From: Paenibacillus ginsengarvi
GTDB lineage: Bacteria > Bacillota > Bacilli > Paenibacillales > NBRC-103111
DNA length: 64,000 nt
NCBI RefSeq assembly: GCF_003626695.1
Contig: NZ_RBAH01000014.1
Span: 1 to 64,000 of the forward strand
Direction of reading: 5' to 3'
This document shows, one piece after another, positions 7,737 through 15,866 of this stretch (positions are counted from its first letter, which is position 1; every line of letters starts with the position of its first letter). Made by a program: the position numbers and the translations under genes. The notes beneath the pieces were generated by a model. That model worked only from the letters and a program-made list of their open reading frames with translations, did no database searches and was not told the DNA's origin.

Positions 7737-8222
7737 AATTAACCTTTCTCCTCCCAGTCGCTTTTTGGATGCTGATTAATTCATCAACTTCCTTCAAATG
7801 TCTGCTACTCATATGTCTAACTTCCGAAAATCCTCTAGGGAACTTTCCAATGGTTATATAACACCGTTATGGTAAATGTATCCAAAAGAAATTTTACCAA
7901 ACATATGTTCGAATGTAAAGTGTACTTTCATTAAACATAACTGCCAGTTAGTTGCGCAAAGACAGCCGGTCATTTCGACTCCCCCTACTTCAGACAATGT
8001 GTATTGCCGAATCCCATGCGAATGATGCGATAGTGCAAAAAGAAACCCGCAGGCTTACAGGCCGCGGGCAAATTTATATGAAAAAAGGGGGTCAACTACA
8101 TCTTAACCGCGGAATGTTAGCGGAATATAAACCGACTGTTACATTTCGATTACACTCCAAATTAAGAGGCCATCGAAGTAATCGAGGTCTTTCTGGTGAA
8201 ACTATCGTCTCCGTTAGCGCAA
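7737..8222. other. Intergenic: leader repeat copy B and array elements
   Basis: The interval holds copy B of the leader repeat (about 7765-7937, inverted repeat at 7849-7868). It also holds a possible degenerate left motif (CTGCCAGTTAGTT, 7941), a GC-rich hairpin near 8047-8069, and the right motif CTATCGTCTCCGTTAGCGCA (8202) ending at the next stop codon. I see no credible gene in it. Confidence 0.55.
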
Positions 8223-8225
8223 TCA
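8202..8225. repeat. Array right motif (8202)
   Basis: CTATCGTCTCCGTTAGCGCA, continued by ATCA, abuts the TGA stop of the serine hydrolase at 8223. Its first 18 bases are an exact match to the copy at 2518. Confidence 0.65.
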
Positions 8226-9254
8226 ACGATGGACTATAGAGTATTCGTTTAGAGCCTGCTCAACAAGATTACCAAACCTTTGAATATCAGCAATGTAATC
8301 GAAACCATTCTTTCCACCGAATGTCCAGAGACTATTCGTCATTCGAACAACTACCGCTTTATGATTAGGGATAACTGTGCAGGAGCATCCTGATGCTCCA
8401 AAGATTTGATATGTTCCTTCAGGAAGATCAGGTCCTATTTCAGAATTTGAAACATTTTTGTCCTGAATCCACCAAAAATATCCTAGCCTTGGTAAATGGA
8501 CAGGTAGTGTGTTGGGAGTCATTATGGAAGACACACTTTGAAATATTTCCTTAGGCAGAATCTGTTTACCTTTGATGGCTCCCTTATTCAAATGTAGATT
8601 TCCCCATAAAGCAAGTTCCCTAGCGGTTATGTATAGATTGCGGTCACTGCCTTCGTTTGATTCAAGCCTTAAGGTGGGATAGCTGTTTGGATCGTTTATA
8701 TCACATACTAGGGTTTCTTTACCTTCCGTCCTCCACTCTGTTCGGGTTAATCCTAATGGTTTCAACACACGTTCATTAATGATTTCAGCAACTGTTTTTC
8801 CTGTTGCATTTTTAATAATTGTGGCGAGTATTTCAGGTTTTTTCCCTTCAAAAGAAGTACCTTCTTCAAACTTCCGTACTACGCCGCCATTACCTTGAAA
8901 TTGTAACCCTGTTGTTCTTGTAACCAGATGCCTTAAAGTCGTGTTACCTAGAATGTCATTGTTATAAATAGATAGATATTTACTAATTGGATCATCTAGG
9001 TTTTGAATTGCACCATCGTTAATAGCGATTGCAGCGGCAAGCCCAACATAGGTAACCCGCGTTGAATAAACGTTAAACTGTGAAGATGCATCTACCTTTC
9101 TGGCTCCGCTATGGAAGTGGTGGTTTCCTGAGTACCATTCATGAATGATTTCATTGTCTTTTATAACGCATACTGCCGCTGCTGATGCAGCAATACGATT
9201 TTTTATTTGTTCAGTATATTGGTCTAGACTGTTAAAGATATCCACAGGCATCAC
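8223..9254 (-). CDS. Class C beta-lactamase-fold serine hydrolase, SxxK lysine missing
   Basis: This 343-residue protein has the beta-lactamase/D-peptidase fold typical of cytosolic Bacillota serine hydrolases. The N-terminal strand pair is followed by FNVYSTRVTYVGLAAA at about residue 60. Relatives show Ser-x-x-Lys here, whereas this protein reads Ser-Thr-Arg-Val, so the general-base lysine is absent. Later landmarks are RHLVTRTTGLQ, LKPLGLTRTEW, ARELALWGNLHLNKG and FGASGCSC. No signal peptide is visible. The protein may be catalytically inactive, or may have lost activity recently. The start is GTG-ATG at 9254/9251 with only a weak GGGG ribosome site. Confidence 0.75.
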   Translation of the reverse strand: MMPVDIFNSLDQYTEQIKNRIAASAAAVCVIKDNEIIHEWYSGNHHFHSGARKVDASSQFNVYSTRVTYVGLAAAIAINDGAIQNLDDPISKYLSIYNNDILGNTTLRHLVTRTTGLQFQGNGGVVRKFEEGTSFEGKKPEILATIIKNATGKTVAEIINERVLKPLGLTRTEWRTEGKETLVCDINDPNSYPTLRLESNEGSDRNLYITARELALWGNLHLNKGAIKGKQILPKEIFQSVSSIMTPNTLPVHLPRLGYFWWIQDKNVSNSEIGPDLPEGTYQIFGASGCSCTVIPNHKAVVVRMTNSLWTFGGKNGFDYIADIQRFGNLVEQALNEYSIVHR

Positions 9255-9324
9255 CCCAATACAGAATATTTGTTCGTATTTTATGATACACCTTTGGTAA
9301 TTTCTGAAAAGAGTTTTGACTAGT

Positions 9325-9412
9325 CTGCCCGTTAGTCGAGAATCGGCAGCTGATCGTTCAGACCGGCTGCCGTCATGTATTCATTGAGCTCTTGTGTCCG
9401 TTAGTTTAATCG
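9325..9412. repeat. Array module 11 (complete)
   Basis: The left motif is CTGCCCGTTAGTCGAGAA (9325). Hairpin arms are CGGCAGC and GCTGCCG. The right motif is TCATTGAGCTCTTGTGTCCG followed by TTAGTTTAATCG. It ends at the base before the methyltransferase stop at 9413. Confidence 0.7.
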
Positions 9413-10105
9413 TCAGTTGTCTAACCAAAGCAGCTTTCTAGAGAAATTCTTATGTCTTTGGTGGGATTTTTGAACAAATCCTGTCGGTGGATACCCCCAA
9501 CTTGACAAGACATCTTGCATTTCAGAACTTTCAATTTCCTCGGTATAGGGTCCTATCATAAATCTACCGCCCTGTTCAACATAGTTCTCTATTAAATGTA
9601 TAAAGAAAGCCTTTTGCTTGTCTCTTGGCACATAATTCAGTTCTTTGACACAAACGAAGTCAAACTTTCTCTCTGGAGTCCAATGAAAGGCGTTGCCTGT
9701 AAATAAACGTTGCTTCCAATGAGGTAATCTGTTTTTTGCAAGTTGTATAAGTTCCTCAGAAATATCAAGACCATAAAACTCTAGACGATAATACCCCAGA
9801 CTTTGAATCCATTTATCCAATGATTCCAACAAATATCCATTGGCACAGCCAACATCAAGAAAGGTTCCGTTATTATTGATTGCTTCGAGAAGCATAATAT
9901 GAGAATGGAAGTAGTGATATTCATCTCCAGAATGCCCCGACTGCGCTCTAGGGCTATCGCTGGTTAAATAACTTGTAGTAAAAAACTGTTTATGTATTTC
10001 ATACCATTGGTCCTCAGTAATTTTCCCTTCGTCTAAAGCTCTCTGTTGCTCCTCTACAAATTGGTAAGCCCGATTCATAATTTTTTTTATTTCCTTGTTA
10101 GTCAT
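9413..10105 (-). CDS. Class I SAM-dependent methyltransferase
   Basis: This 230-residue protein has the Rossmann methyltransferase core. Motif I is GTFLDVGCANGYLLE at about residues 83-97. It is followed by an acidic end of strand 2 (EFYGLDISEELIQLAKNRL), which would contact the S-adenosylmethionine ribose, and by the motif IV region FVCVKELNYVP. An N-terminal helical extension of about 75 residues, rich in charged residues, precedes the fold and could form a substrate cap. The acceptor is unknown. A strong AAAGGGGGTGG ribosome site precedes the ATG. It is a single-gene unit in the array, with module 11 directly at its stop. Confidence 0.85.
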   Translation of the reverse strand: MTNKEIKKIMNRAYQFVEEQQRALDEGKITEDQWYEIHKQFFTTSYLTSDSPRAQSGHSGDEYHYFHSHIMLLEAINNNGTFLDVGCANGYLLESLDKWIQSLGYYRLEFYGLDISEELIQLAKNRLPHWKQRLFTGNAFHWTPERKFDFVCVKELNYVPRDKQKAFFIHLIENYVEQGGRFMIGPYTEEIESSEMQDVLSSWGYPPTGFVQKSHQRHKNFSRKLLWLDN

Positions 10106-10232
10106 GACCTTCCACCCCCTTTATTTATCCATATAATACCATACGGAGGAGACGAAAATTGGGGTTGATTAGGTATAATTATATTGTCTGATAATTAAAT
10201 GATAACTGAGAGCCCCTCATTATTGAACATTA

Positions 10233-10300
10233 CTGCCCTTTACTTCAATGAAGAAGAGAGCAGTTGCCGCGGCGATCTGCTCCCTGTCTAATTTACTAAT
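10233..10300. repeat. Array module 12
   Basis: CTGCCCTTTACTTCAATGAA is followed by a GAGCAG/CTGCTC hairpin and a CTGTCTAATT tail. The first 60 bases match module 2 with only a few changes, although the two lie 8 kb apart. The right motif is degraded. Confidence 0.65.
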
Positions 10301-10313
10301 TCGATAGAACACT

Positions 10314-11270
10314 TTAAACCAAATAATTGGATTCCCATTCCCTTAAAAATTGTATTGTACGATTGAAATAGTTATCATTTATCCAATCTAATCCCCAAAC
10401 ATCTCCATTACTCATGTGTAAACCCATCCACCACAGTTGTCGTATTAAAACAAACAAAGGGATAACATCCAAATCGATTGCTTTTAAATACTTGATTTCC
10501 TTATATCCTTTAAGAAATGCTTCCCATATTTTATCCTCTTCACTATTTGGCTTCCCACTTCTTTTTGTATCCCATCTATATACTGCGATATCATAGCCTC
10601 TCCATCCAACTCCACAGCAATCAAAATCAAAGAAAGTCATTTTCTTTTGGTATACATGAACATTTTCATTACCTAAGTCACCATGACAAATACCCCAATC
10701 TAAATGATCTAGAGGGAGTTTTAATACTTGTTCTTTAAGTTTCTCTCCAAGACACTCCAAATATGTCCAATCAGACGGACGTTGCTTTAAGAATGGCTTA
10801 ATGGTTGTGAGAGGTCTATCTATCAAATGCTCTAAATCTAAATAAAATCGATCATAATTACTTTGAAAGTCTTCAGTCAACTTATGAAATTCTGCCACCT
10901 TTCTTCCAAATAAATAACTATTCTCCTCATTTACTAAAAAAGGCTTTCCAGGCACAAAGGTAAATAATACAGCAACTCTGTTTATCCCATTTACTTTGAC
11001 TTCATTTATTAAGGTCCCATCTTTTTTAGGAATTGGTGTGGATAAAGCAAAACCTTTTCTTTTAAGGTGCATTAAAAGTTCCAATTCGAAATTAATTTCA
11101 GTAACATTCCTCCACTTTGGTCGATACACCCTTAAAATAAATTGACTACCATTACTAAAAGATACTAAAAAAGTATCATTTAATCCTTGATTAATTAATT
11201 GGAATTCATTATCATCCTGAAAGTCATATTCAGACATAATTATTGAAATATCATTTTTATCTAATACCAT
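10314..11270 (-). CDS. APH/homoserine-kinase-like phosphotransferase
   Basis: This 318-residue kinase-like protein starts at the ATG at 11270, eight bases after GGAGG. It has the aminoglycoside-phosphotransferase fold. The N-lobe contains LRVYRP, where the Arg replaces the usual ATP-binding Lys region. The catalytic loop is ICHGDLGNENVHV and the metal-binding segment is MTFFDFDCCG, matching the HGDxxxxN and DFD motifs. The C-lobe is rich in aromatic residues. Such proteins phosphorylate small hydroxylated molecules or antibiotics. The substrate here cannot be read from sequence. It stands alone in the array with module 12 after its stop. Confidence 0.8.
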   Translation of the reverse strand: MVLDKNDISIIMSEYDFQDDNEFQLINQGLNDTFLVSFSNGSQFILRVYRPKWRNVTEINFELELLMHLKRKGFALSTPIPKKDGTLINEVKVNGINRVAVLFTFVPGKPFLVNEENSYLFGRKVAEFHKLTEDFQSNYDRFYLDLEHLIDRPLTTIKPFLKQRPSDWTYLECLGEKLKEQVLKLPLDHLDWGICHGDLGNENVHVYQKKMTFFDFDCCGVGWRGYDIAVYRWDTKRSGKPNSEEDKIWEAFLKGYKEIKYLKAIDLDVIPLFVLIRQLWWMGLHMSNGDVWGLDWINDNYFNRTIQFLREWESNYLV

Positions 11271-11427
11271 TATAGATTCCTCCAAAACTTATCTGACCTG
11301 ATTGAATTGCCTTTTCAACCTCCCGCTCACATCATTACAATTTTACTTTACATACACAATTCAGTACATGAAAGGTAAAGGTTTTCCTAATAGAAGATCT
11401 ACCGCCACAGTAGTAACTTTTACGTTT

Positions 11428-11510
11428 CCCCATTAGCGATATCTGCACGTTAGCGCAACGACGGCAGCCGAAAATTTTTGGCCGGCTGCCGTTGTGTAAC
11501 AATGTTAGTC
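11428..11510. repeat. Array module 13
   Basis: It has CCCCATTAGCGAT, then GCACGTTAGCGCAACG. Long hairpin arms follow (ACGGCAGCCG and CGGCTGCCGT), then AATGTTAGTCG. The TAA stop of the GNAT gene lies inside the final GTTAG. Confidence 0.6.
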
Positions 11511-11987
11511 GTTTATCGCAGGCATAGATTCGACTGAGTAATGCATAACCACTTCTCCATTGTGAATCTTATCTGTTTTGTAGAAGCCTACAGATTCATA
11601 AAGCCTTTGAGCTGCTATGTTATCCGGTTTGATTGTAAGCGAAATCAACTTACAGTCTGGTTTCTGGGAAACGATTAATTTGATTATTTCTTTCATTCCA
11701 GACTTCCCATATCCGTTTCTTTGATACCTTCTATCAATCATGAACCGCTGAATAAAATAGATACCCGTATCCCCTAACGGGATTTGGTCCCAGAGCAAGA
11801 AGCCTACCATTTGATCATCGTTATAGATAGCGAGCGGAATAAAAGAATAGGTATCGGTTTTTAAATAAGCAGCCTGTGCAAGAGAAAAAACGTTAGAGGC
11901 CACATATTGTTCTTGTCCTTGATCCAGTTTAAGATTTACACACTCTTCCCAGTTCTCGTGATTAATTCCTACAAGAATAATTGACAT
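11505..11987 (-). CDS. GNAT N-acetyltransferase
   Basis: This 160-residue protein of the GNAT fold resembles SpeG/diamine-type and other small acetyltransferases. The acetyl-CoA pyrophosphate loop is RRYQRNGYGKSGMKEII, matching Q/RxxGxG/A at about residues 95-110. The late segment is NIAAQRLYESVGFYKT, the usual strand-helix pair with the catalytic-region Tyr. The N-terminal IILVGINHENWEECVNLKL resembles spermidine-acetyltransferase relatives, but amine specificity cannot be proven. The ribosome site is AAAGGGTGTG before the ATG. Confidence 0.85.
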   Translation of the reverse strand: MSIILVGINHENWEECVNLKLDQGQEQYVASNVFSLAQAAYLKTDTYSFIPLAIYNDDQMVGFLLWDQIPLGDTGIYFIQRFMIDRRYQRNGYGKSGMKEIIKLIVSQKPDCKLISLTIKPDNIAAQRLYESVGFYKTDKIHNGEVVMHYSVESMPAIND

Positions 11988-12068
11988 TTATTCACACCCT
12001 TTGTTTTCTTAATCATATATAGTATTAGGGCAGCATACAGGGATTTATTGGCTATAGTTGATCTATAC

Positions 12069-12147
12069 TGCCCGTTACTTCAGTGAAAATCAAAAAGGAG
12101 CTGTCTTTGGGACAGCCCCTGCACTATCGTCTCCATTAGCGAAATCG
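12069..12147. repeat. Array module 14 (complete)
   Basis: The left motif is CTGCCCGTTACTTCAGTGAA (12069). The hairpin has arms AGGAGCTGTC and GACAGCCCCT. The right motif is CTATCGTCTCCATTAGCG followed by AAATCG. It lies about 30 bases from the stop of the permease remnant, so modules also sit beside broken genes. Confidence 0.7.
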
Positions 12148-12176
12148 ATTCAAACATAACTGTTCGGTTGAGCCGC

Positions 12177-13140
12177 TCAGCGGTTCACGATTTGATTGTA
12201 CGAGTGTACGGTGAGCGCATAATAACCGCAGTAAATCACGATATAAACGAGCATCGCGCTGACGATCGGCACAGTGAGATTTACCTCGGAGACGCTTCCG
12301 TACAATGTCGTGACGGCCTTCAGGATGGCGCCGCAGTGCAATAGGCCGATGGCAAGCGGAAGGACGAACACGAAGCCCGTTTGCTTGGCGATTGAGAGAC
12401 TAATCTCTTTCTTTTTAACCCCGATTTTGCGCAAAATGACGTACCGTTCTTTATCCGAATGCGCCTCCGTCAACTGCTTGAAATAGATGATACTCCCGGT
12501 AGCAGCCAAAAAGACGAGCCCGAGGAAGCCGAGAGTGAACAAATTGATGCCTGCCTTCTCCAACCCTTCTCTATATTGCGTGTAATAAGTAGGCACCCGG
12601 CGCAGCTCCTCGTCCAGCGCATACAATCGTTCGGTAGACTGCTTCATCGACGCTTCGCGGTCGACTTTATAGGCTTTGAACACGATCGGGGCTGTCTCGC
12701 GGGCTATTTCTCCGAACGCCTTGTCGCTGATCACGACCATAAAATCGGGAAAGCTCCAATTCAGCACCCGCTCCTCCGTCATACCGGTAAAGATCAAGCC
12801 TCTCGAGCCGCCCGGAAGCTCGAGGGCGAGCCGTTCCCTACATAATCCTCGTTCGTGAAATTCGTATACAACGGTTTGATTCCGAACACTTCCTCTCCGG
12901 CCAGCCGCACGTTTCCTTCGCGTCCCAGCTCCGTTACGACCCGGTTATAGGTACTGACCGAAACGAGCTTGATCGGATGATCGTCCCTGCTCGCATATCT
13001 CGGGGGAAGAATGTCCGGGCGGGTCATCTCGCCTTTCGCGCGGATGACGGGTATATCCGCCGATAACCGGATCGGATGCTCCGTATCCTGCTCCAGAATG
13101 GATCGGACCGCGGAATCGTACGCTTCTCCCTTGGAGATGG
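12177..13140 (-). pseudogene. BceB/FtsX-like ABC permease remnant
   Basis: Two minus-strand frames together read as the C-terminal part of a bacitracin-type FtsX-domain permease. The first (13140 to about 12840) encodes an extracellular-domain segment. The second (12797-12177) encodes three membrane helices and the typical IGVKKKEISLSIAKQTGFVF loop. A frameshift near 12840 separates them, and the N-terminal half of the gene is missing. At about 13140 it abuts a kinase fragment on the opposite strand. The GC content is visibly higher than in the neighbouring VOC genes. In intact genomes such permeases belong to BceRS-BceAB antimicrobial-peptide detoxification modules. Here it is a relic. Confidence 0.75.
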
Positions 13141-13142
13141 CT

Positions 13143-13478
13143 TGCCTACATTCTCGATCAGCTTGTAGCCAATTCGCTCAAATATACCGATGCCGGGGGG
13201 ACGTGACGTTTGCCTTGGAAGAAGACGATAGAGGAAAAAGACTGGTCATACGCGATTCGGGAATCGGCATCGCCGCGGAAGATTTGTCCCGGGTGTTCGA
13301 TAAAGGCTTTACTGGTCAAAACGGCCGAACGCACGCCAAGTCGACCGGCATGGGACTTTATTTGGCCAAACAGCTGGCGCTTAAGCTTGGACACGATCTA
13401 TCCGTTCGCTCCCGAGAGTGTGAGTTCACCGAGGTTTCCATCCATTTTCCAAAGCTGCACGATTATTATGTACTATGA
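13143..13478 (+). pseudogene. BceS-type histidine kinase C-terminal fragment
   Basis: The plus strand encodes the ATP-binding domain of a sensor kinase. The N-box reads ILDQLVANSLKYTDAGG, followed by a one-base frameshift near 13200. The G1 box is LVIRDSGIGIAAEDLSRVF, and the G2 region is GRTHAKSTGMGLYLAKQLA. The membrane sensor and the phosphoacceptor His are absent. The NSLKYT and DKGFTGxNGR features are typical of BceS-like intramembrane-sensing kinases, partners of BceB-type permeases. It is fused head-on to a permease fragment, which implies an inversion or deletion of an ancestral bceRSAB locus. Confidence 0.75.
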
Positions 13479-13575
13479 ATGATACGCGGGTACAGATTTC
13501 TCCACATGCAGGTATATTGGGGCTCTTCCCGCGACCGATCAGAAGATGCGTGCTTCTGGTCACACAGTATAGCAA

Positions 13576-13640
13576 AGGCTGCCATTTGTGCCGGCAGCCT
13601 ATTCTGGTTGTTTATTGAGCCCTCGTATCCGGTTAGTTCA
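13576..13640. repeat. Array module 15
   Basis: The hairpin has arms AGGCTGCC and GGCAGCCT. It is followed by TTATTGAGCCCTCGTATCCG and GTTAGTTCAATTA, the alternative right motif. It is about 110 bases from the stop of the GNAT gene at 13748, so it is less tightly placed than most modules. Confidence 0.5.
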
Positions 13641-13747
13641 ATTATCTTATAGCTCGTTGGTGAAATTTACCTAGTGCAGAAACGACTACTTTATTTATTC
13701 TTGTACGTAGAGTGAGAAAACTAAATCAACCCGAGAGAGCTTAATAA

Positions 13748-14338
13748 TCAAGATTCTTGACTCAAATAGTCCAGCAATTTAGCTTTTACGCGTTCCCACT
13801 CTTTATCAAGAATACTATATACATTTGAGTCTCGAATGTACCCTTCACGAACCATCATCTCTTGCCTCAACGTTCCTTCGAACTGTGCACCAATTCTCTC
13901 GATTGCGCGGTTGGATCTTTCATTTCTTGTATCTGTACGGAACTGCACTCGAACCAGATTCATTTCTTCAAACCCATATTCCAATAGTAAATACTTGCAC
14001 TCCGTGTTCACCCTGGTTCTCCAAACTTTAGGATTCAACCAAGTCCCGCCTATTTCAAGTTTTCTGTTTTGCAGCGAGATATCCAAATAACTGGTGCTGC
14101 CCACAATCTCACTCGTGCTCTTGTCAAAAATCACGAACGGGTATCTAAGTCCCTGCTCTTTTAACCTCATCCACTGATTGATTGTGGCTTCCATGTCTTC
14201 TATCTTGCTGATGCTTGATGGACTGTACGTCCATATATCGTGATGATTACTTGCCTTGAGTAAACCCTCGATATGTCCATCTGACACCGGGATCAACCTC
14301 ACTCGATTGCCTTCGAGTGTAATGTCTCCTTTTATCAA
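13748..14338 (-). CDS. RimJ/RimL-type GNAT N-acetyltransferase
   Basis: This GNAT domain of the ribosomal-protein acetyltransferase subgroup begins with ITLEGNRVRLIPVSDGHIEG. It continues with a long acceptor loop and has GGTWLNPKVWRTRVNTECKY as the acetyl-CoA loop. It ends in VRVQFRTDTRNERSNRAIER, then IGAQFEG. I prefer the TTG at 14338 (seven bases after CAGGTGGG, giving 196 residues). A TTG at 14377 would add 13 residues but lacks a ribosome site. The substrate is probably a protein N-terminus or an amine. Nothing in the context narrows it. Confidence 0.8.
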   Translation of the reverse strand: MIKGDITLEGNRVRLIPVSDGHIEGLLKASNHHDIWTYSPSSISKIEDMEATINQWMRLKEQGLRYPFVIFDKSTSEIVGSTSYLDISLQNRKLEIGGTWLNPKVWRTRVNTECKYLLLEYGFEEMNLVRVQFRTDTRNERSNRAIERIGAQFEGTLRQEMMVREGYIRDSNVYSILDKEWERVKAKLLDYLSQES

Positions 14339-14401
14339 CAGCCGTCCCACCTGTTCATTCTTGGAATTCTGGTCCAAACAATTAAACCATTAATTGGAAC
14401 C

Positions 14402-14489
14402 CGCCTGTCCGTTAACAATGAAAAAAAGAGCAACTGCCGCTGCAATCTGCTCCTTTTTCCGTTCAGCTATGGCACCCGATAGCGCAACG
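14402..14489. repeat. Array module 16
   Basis: CGCCTGTCCGTTAACAATGAA is split here as CGCCTGTCCGTTA plus ACAATGAA. Hairpin arms GAGCA and TGCTC follow. The right motif is CAGCTATGGCACCCGATAGC followed by GCAACG. It stands between the GNAT gene and the adenylate kinase gene. Confidence 0.55.
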
Positions 14490-14509
14490 AAGGCAATAAT
14501 ACTTCAGTA

Positions 14510-15154
14510 TCACCCACCCAAAATGGTAAGGATATCTTTATTTACCTCTGCAATATCCCTAGAACCATTAATAATTTTTAAAATCCCTCGTTCGCTGTAA
14601 TAGTGAACAAGATTGTTCGTGAGTTCCGAATTCACTCTAAGGCGTTCTTTAACCGTTACTTCTCGATCGTCTTCTCGCTGTACAAGAATACCGCTGCATA
14701 AATCACAACGATCCATTACTTTAGGTGGATGACTCGATAGATGAAACGTCTCCCCGCAACCAGAACAAACCCTTCTCCCGGTCAATCGTTCCAAAAGTAT
14801 ACGACTATCTACTTGGATATAGAGGACATGATCCACTTTTTTCCCTCCAGAGGCTAGGTACTTTTCCAGAGCTTCCGCTTGTTCTAAGTTCCGTGGGAAT
14901 CCGTCGAGTAAAAATCCTTTACCGCAATCGGGTTCATTTAGTCTCTGCTGTGCAATTCCAATTGTCACATCATCAGGAACTAATTCTCCCTTACTCATGT
15001 ACTCATTTGCAAGTTCTCCGAGTGCTGTTTTTGCCTTATAAGCTTTTCTTAATAAGTCCCCTGTGGAAATATGCGGAATGCTCTGATTTTCTACGATGAC
15101 TTTAGCCTGAGTTCCTTTCCCAGCTCCCGGCAAACCAAGTATTATAATGTTCAT
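14510..15154 (-). CDS. adk: Adenylate kinase with Cys4 zinc LID (extra copy)
   Basis: This 214-residue adenylate kinase interconverts ATP, ADP and AMP in the cytoplasm. The P-loop is LGLPGAGKGTQ at about residues 5-15. The AMP-binding region contains STGDLLRKA, and the GFPRNLEQAEAL segment is present. The LID carries CSGC and CDLC, about 20 residues apart, as expected for the zinc-stabilised Bacillota form. The ATG at 15154 follows GGAGG. An ATG 12 bases upstream overlaps that site. The usual adk gene lies in the ribosomal-protein cluster. This one is isolated among accessory genes and is AT-rich, so it is probably an additional acquired copy. Confidence 0.85.
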   Translation of the reverse strand: MNIIILGLPGAGKGTQAKVIVENQSIPHISTGDLLRKAYKAKTALGELANEYMSKGELVPDDVTIGIAQQRLNEPDCGKGFLLDGFPRNLEQAEALEKYLASGGKKVDHVLYIQVDSRILLERLTGRRVCSGCGETFHLSSHPPKVMDRCDLCSGILVQREDDREVTVKERLRVNSELTNNLVHYYSERGILKIINGSRDIAEVNKDILTILGG

Positions 15155-15333
15155 GGTAGCCTCCATATATAAAAGTAAATAAGGAAATTATAGAATACCT
15201 ATTCATTTTATTCCATTATTTTTGTTCAGATTTAACTCATAGCAATCTCTAGAGGCAAACCATCTATAACAATATACTTTTTCCAGCTGTATACCTTACA
15301 ATAAGAGTAAGAATACCGAATTGTTTCAAAAAA

Positions 15334-15375
15334 AAGAACTGACATCGTTCGCGCAACGACGCCAGTTTCAATCCA
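15334..15375 (-). terminator. Hairpin after the VOC gene at 15378
   Basis: AACTGACATCGTT and AACGACGCCAGTT pair with two mismatches. In the direction of the VOC gene the stem is followed by CTTTTTTTT, so it fits an intrinsic terminator. Confidence 0.6.
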
Positions 15376-15377
15376 AG

Positions 15378-15821
15378 TTACGATTTCTGAATGGAATTCC
15401 AAATTTCTATATAATGCGGGCTATGGATCAAGCCAATGATGTTTCCAAAAGGATCTACGACCGATGCCGTAATCCAGTCGACACCACGCTCCGTTAGAGG
15501 CTCATACAGTGTAGCGCCCAGTTCCTCTAACTTGTTCAGCATACCGGCAACGTCATCCACATGCCAGTACAACGTCGCTCCTCCCGTTCCAGTCATGGTA
15601 GCTGCCTTGGGTGCATACTTCTTATCGATGATGCCAAGCTCATCCTGTAGATCGCCGATCCGATATTCGATATAAGCAGGGTTCTCGGGGCTCGGACTTT
15701 GAAAGTACGGCTCCATGCCCAATAGCTTCGAGTACCATGTTTTCGCAGCGCCCAGATCTTCCGCCCAGAAACTCACATTGGCCATGCCTCGTAAAGTAGG
15801 TGTGTTTGTCATCGTATTCAA
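15378..15821 (-). CDS. VOC family protein, paired with AraC regulator
   Basis: This single VOC domain of 147 residues opens with MANVSFWAEDLGAAKTWYSK followed by LLG. Unlike the other VOC proteins here it has a clear LGIIDKKYAP segment and the end VVDPFGNIIGLIHSPHYIEI. Relatives with this end are often annotated as glyoxalase/bleomycin-resistance or small-molecule-binding proteins. It is divergent from an AraC-family regulator whose start lies only 45 bases away. They probably share a control region and form an inducible pair. The GC content is intermediate between the AT-rich array and the backbone. Confidence 0.85.
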   Translation of the reverse strand: MNTMTNTPTLRGMANVSFWAEDLGAAKTWYSKLLGMEPYFQSPSPENPAYIEYRIGDLQDELGIIDKKYAPKAATMTGTGGATLYWHVDDVAGMLNKLEELGATLYEPLTERGVDWITASVVDPFGNIIGLIHSPHYIEIWNSIQKS

Positions 15822-15866
15822 GCTCCTTTGATGTTTATTGGGATTTACTTTTTCTAATAATAGGGG

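Noticed and set aside
7952..8239. Plus-strand frame of 95 codons in the intergenic region at 8 kb
   Set aside because: It overlaps array motifs, has no ribosome site and no recognisable content.
1..15400. Conventional integron
   Set aside because: No tyrosine integrase (IntI) gene is in the window, and the paired cores are direct CCGTTA repeats rather than the inverted attC arrangement. Resemblance to cassettes is therefore kept only as a hypothesis.
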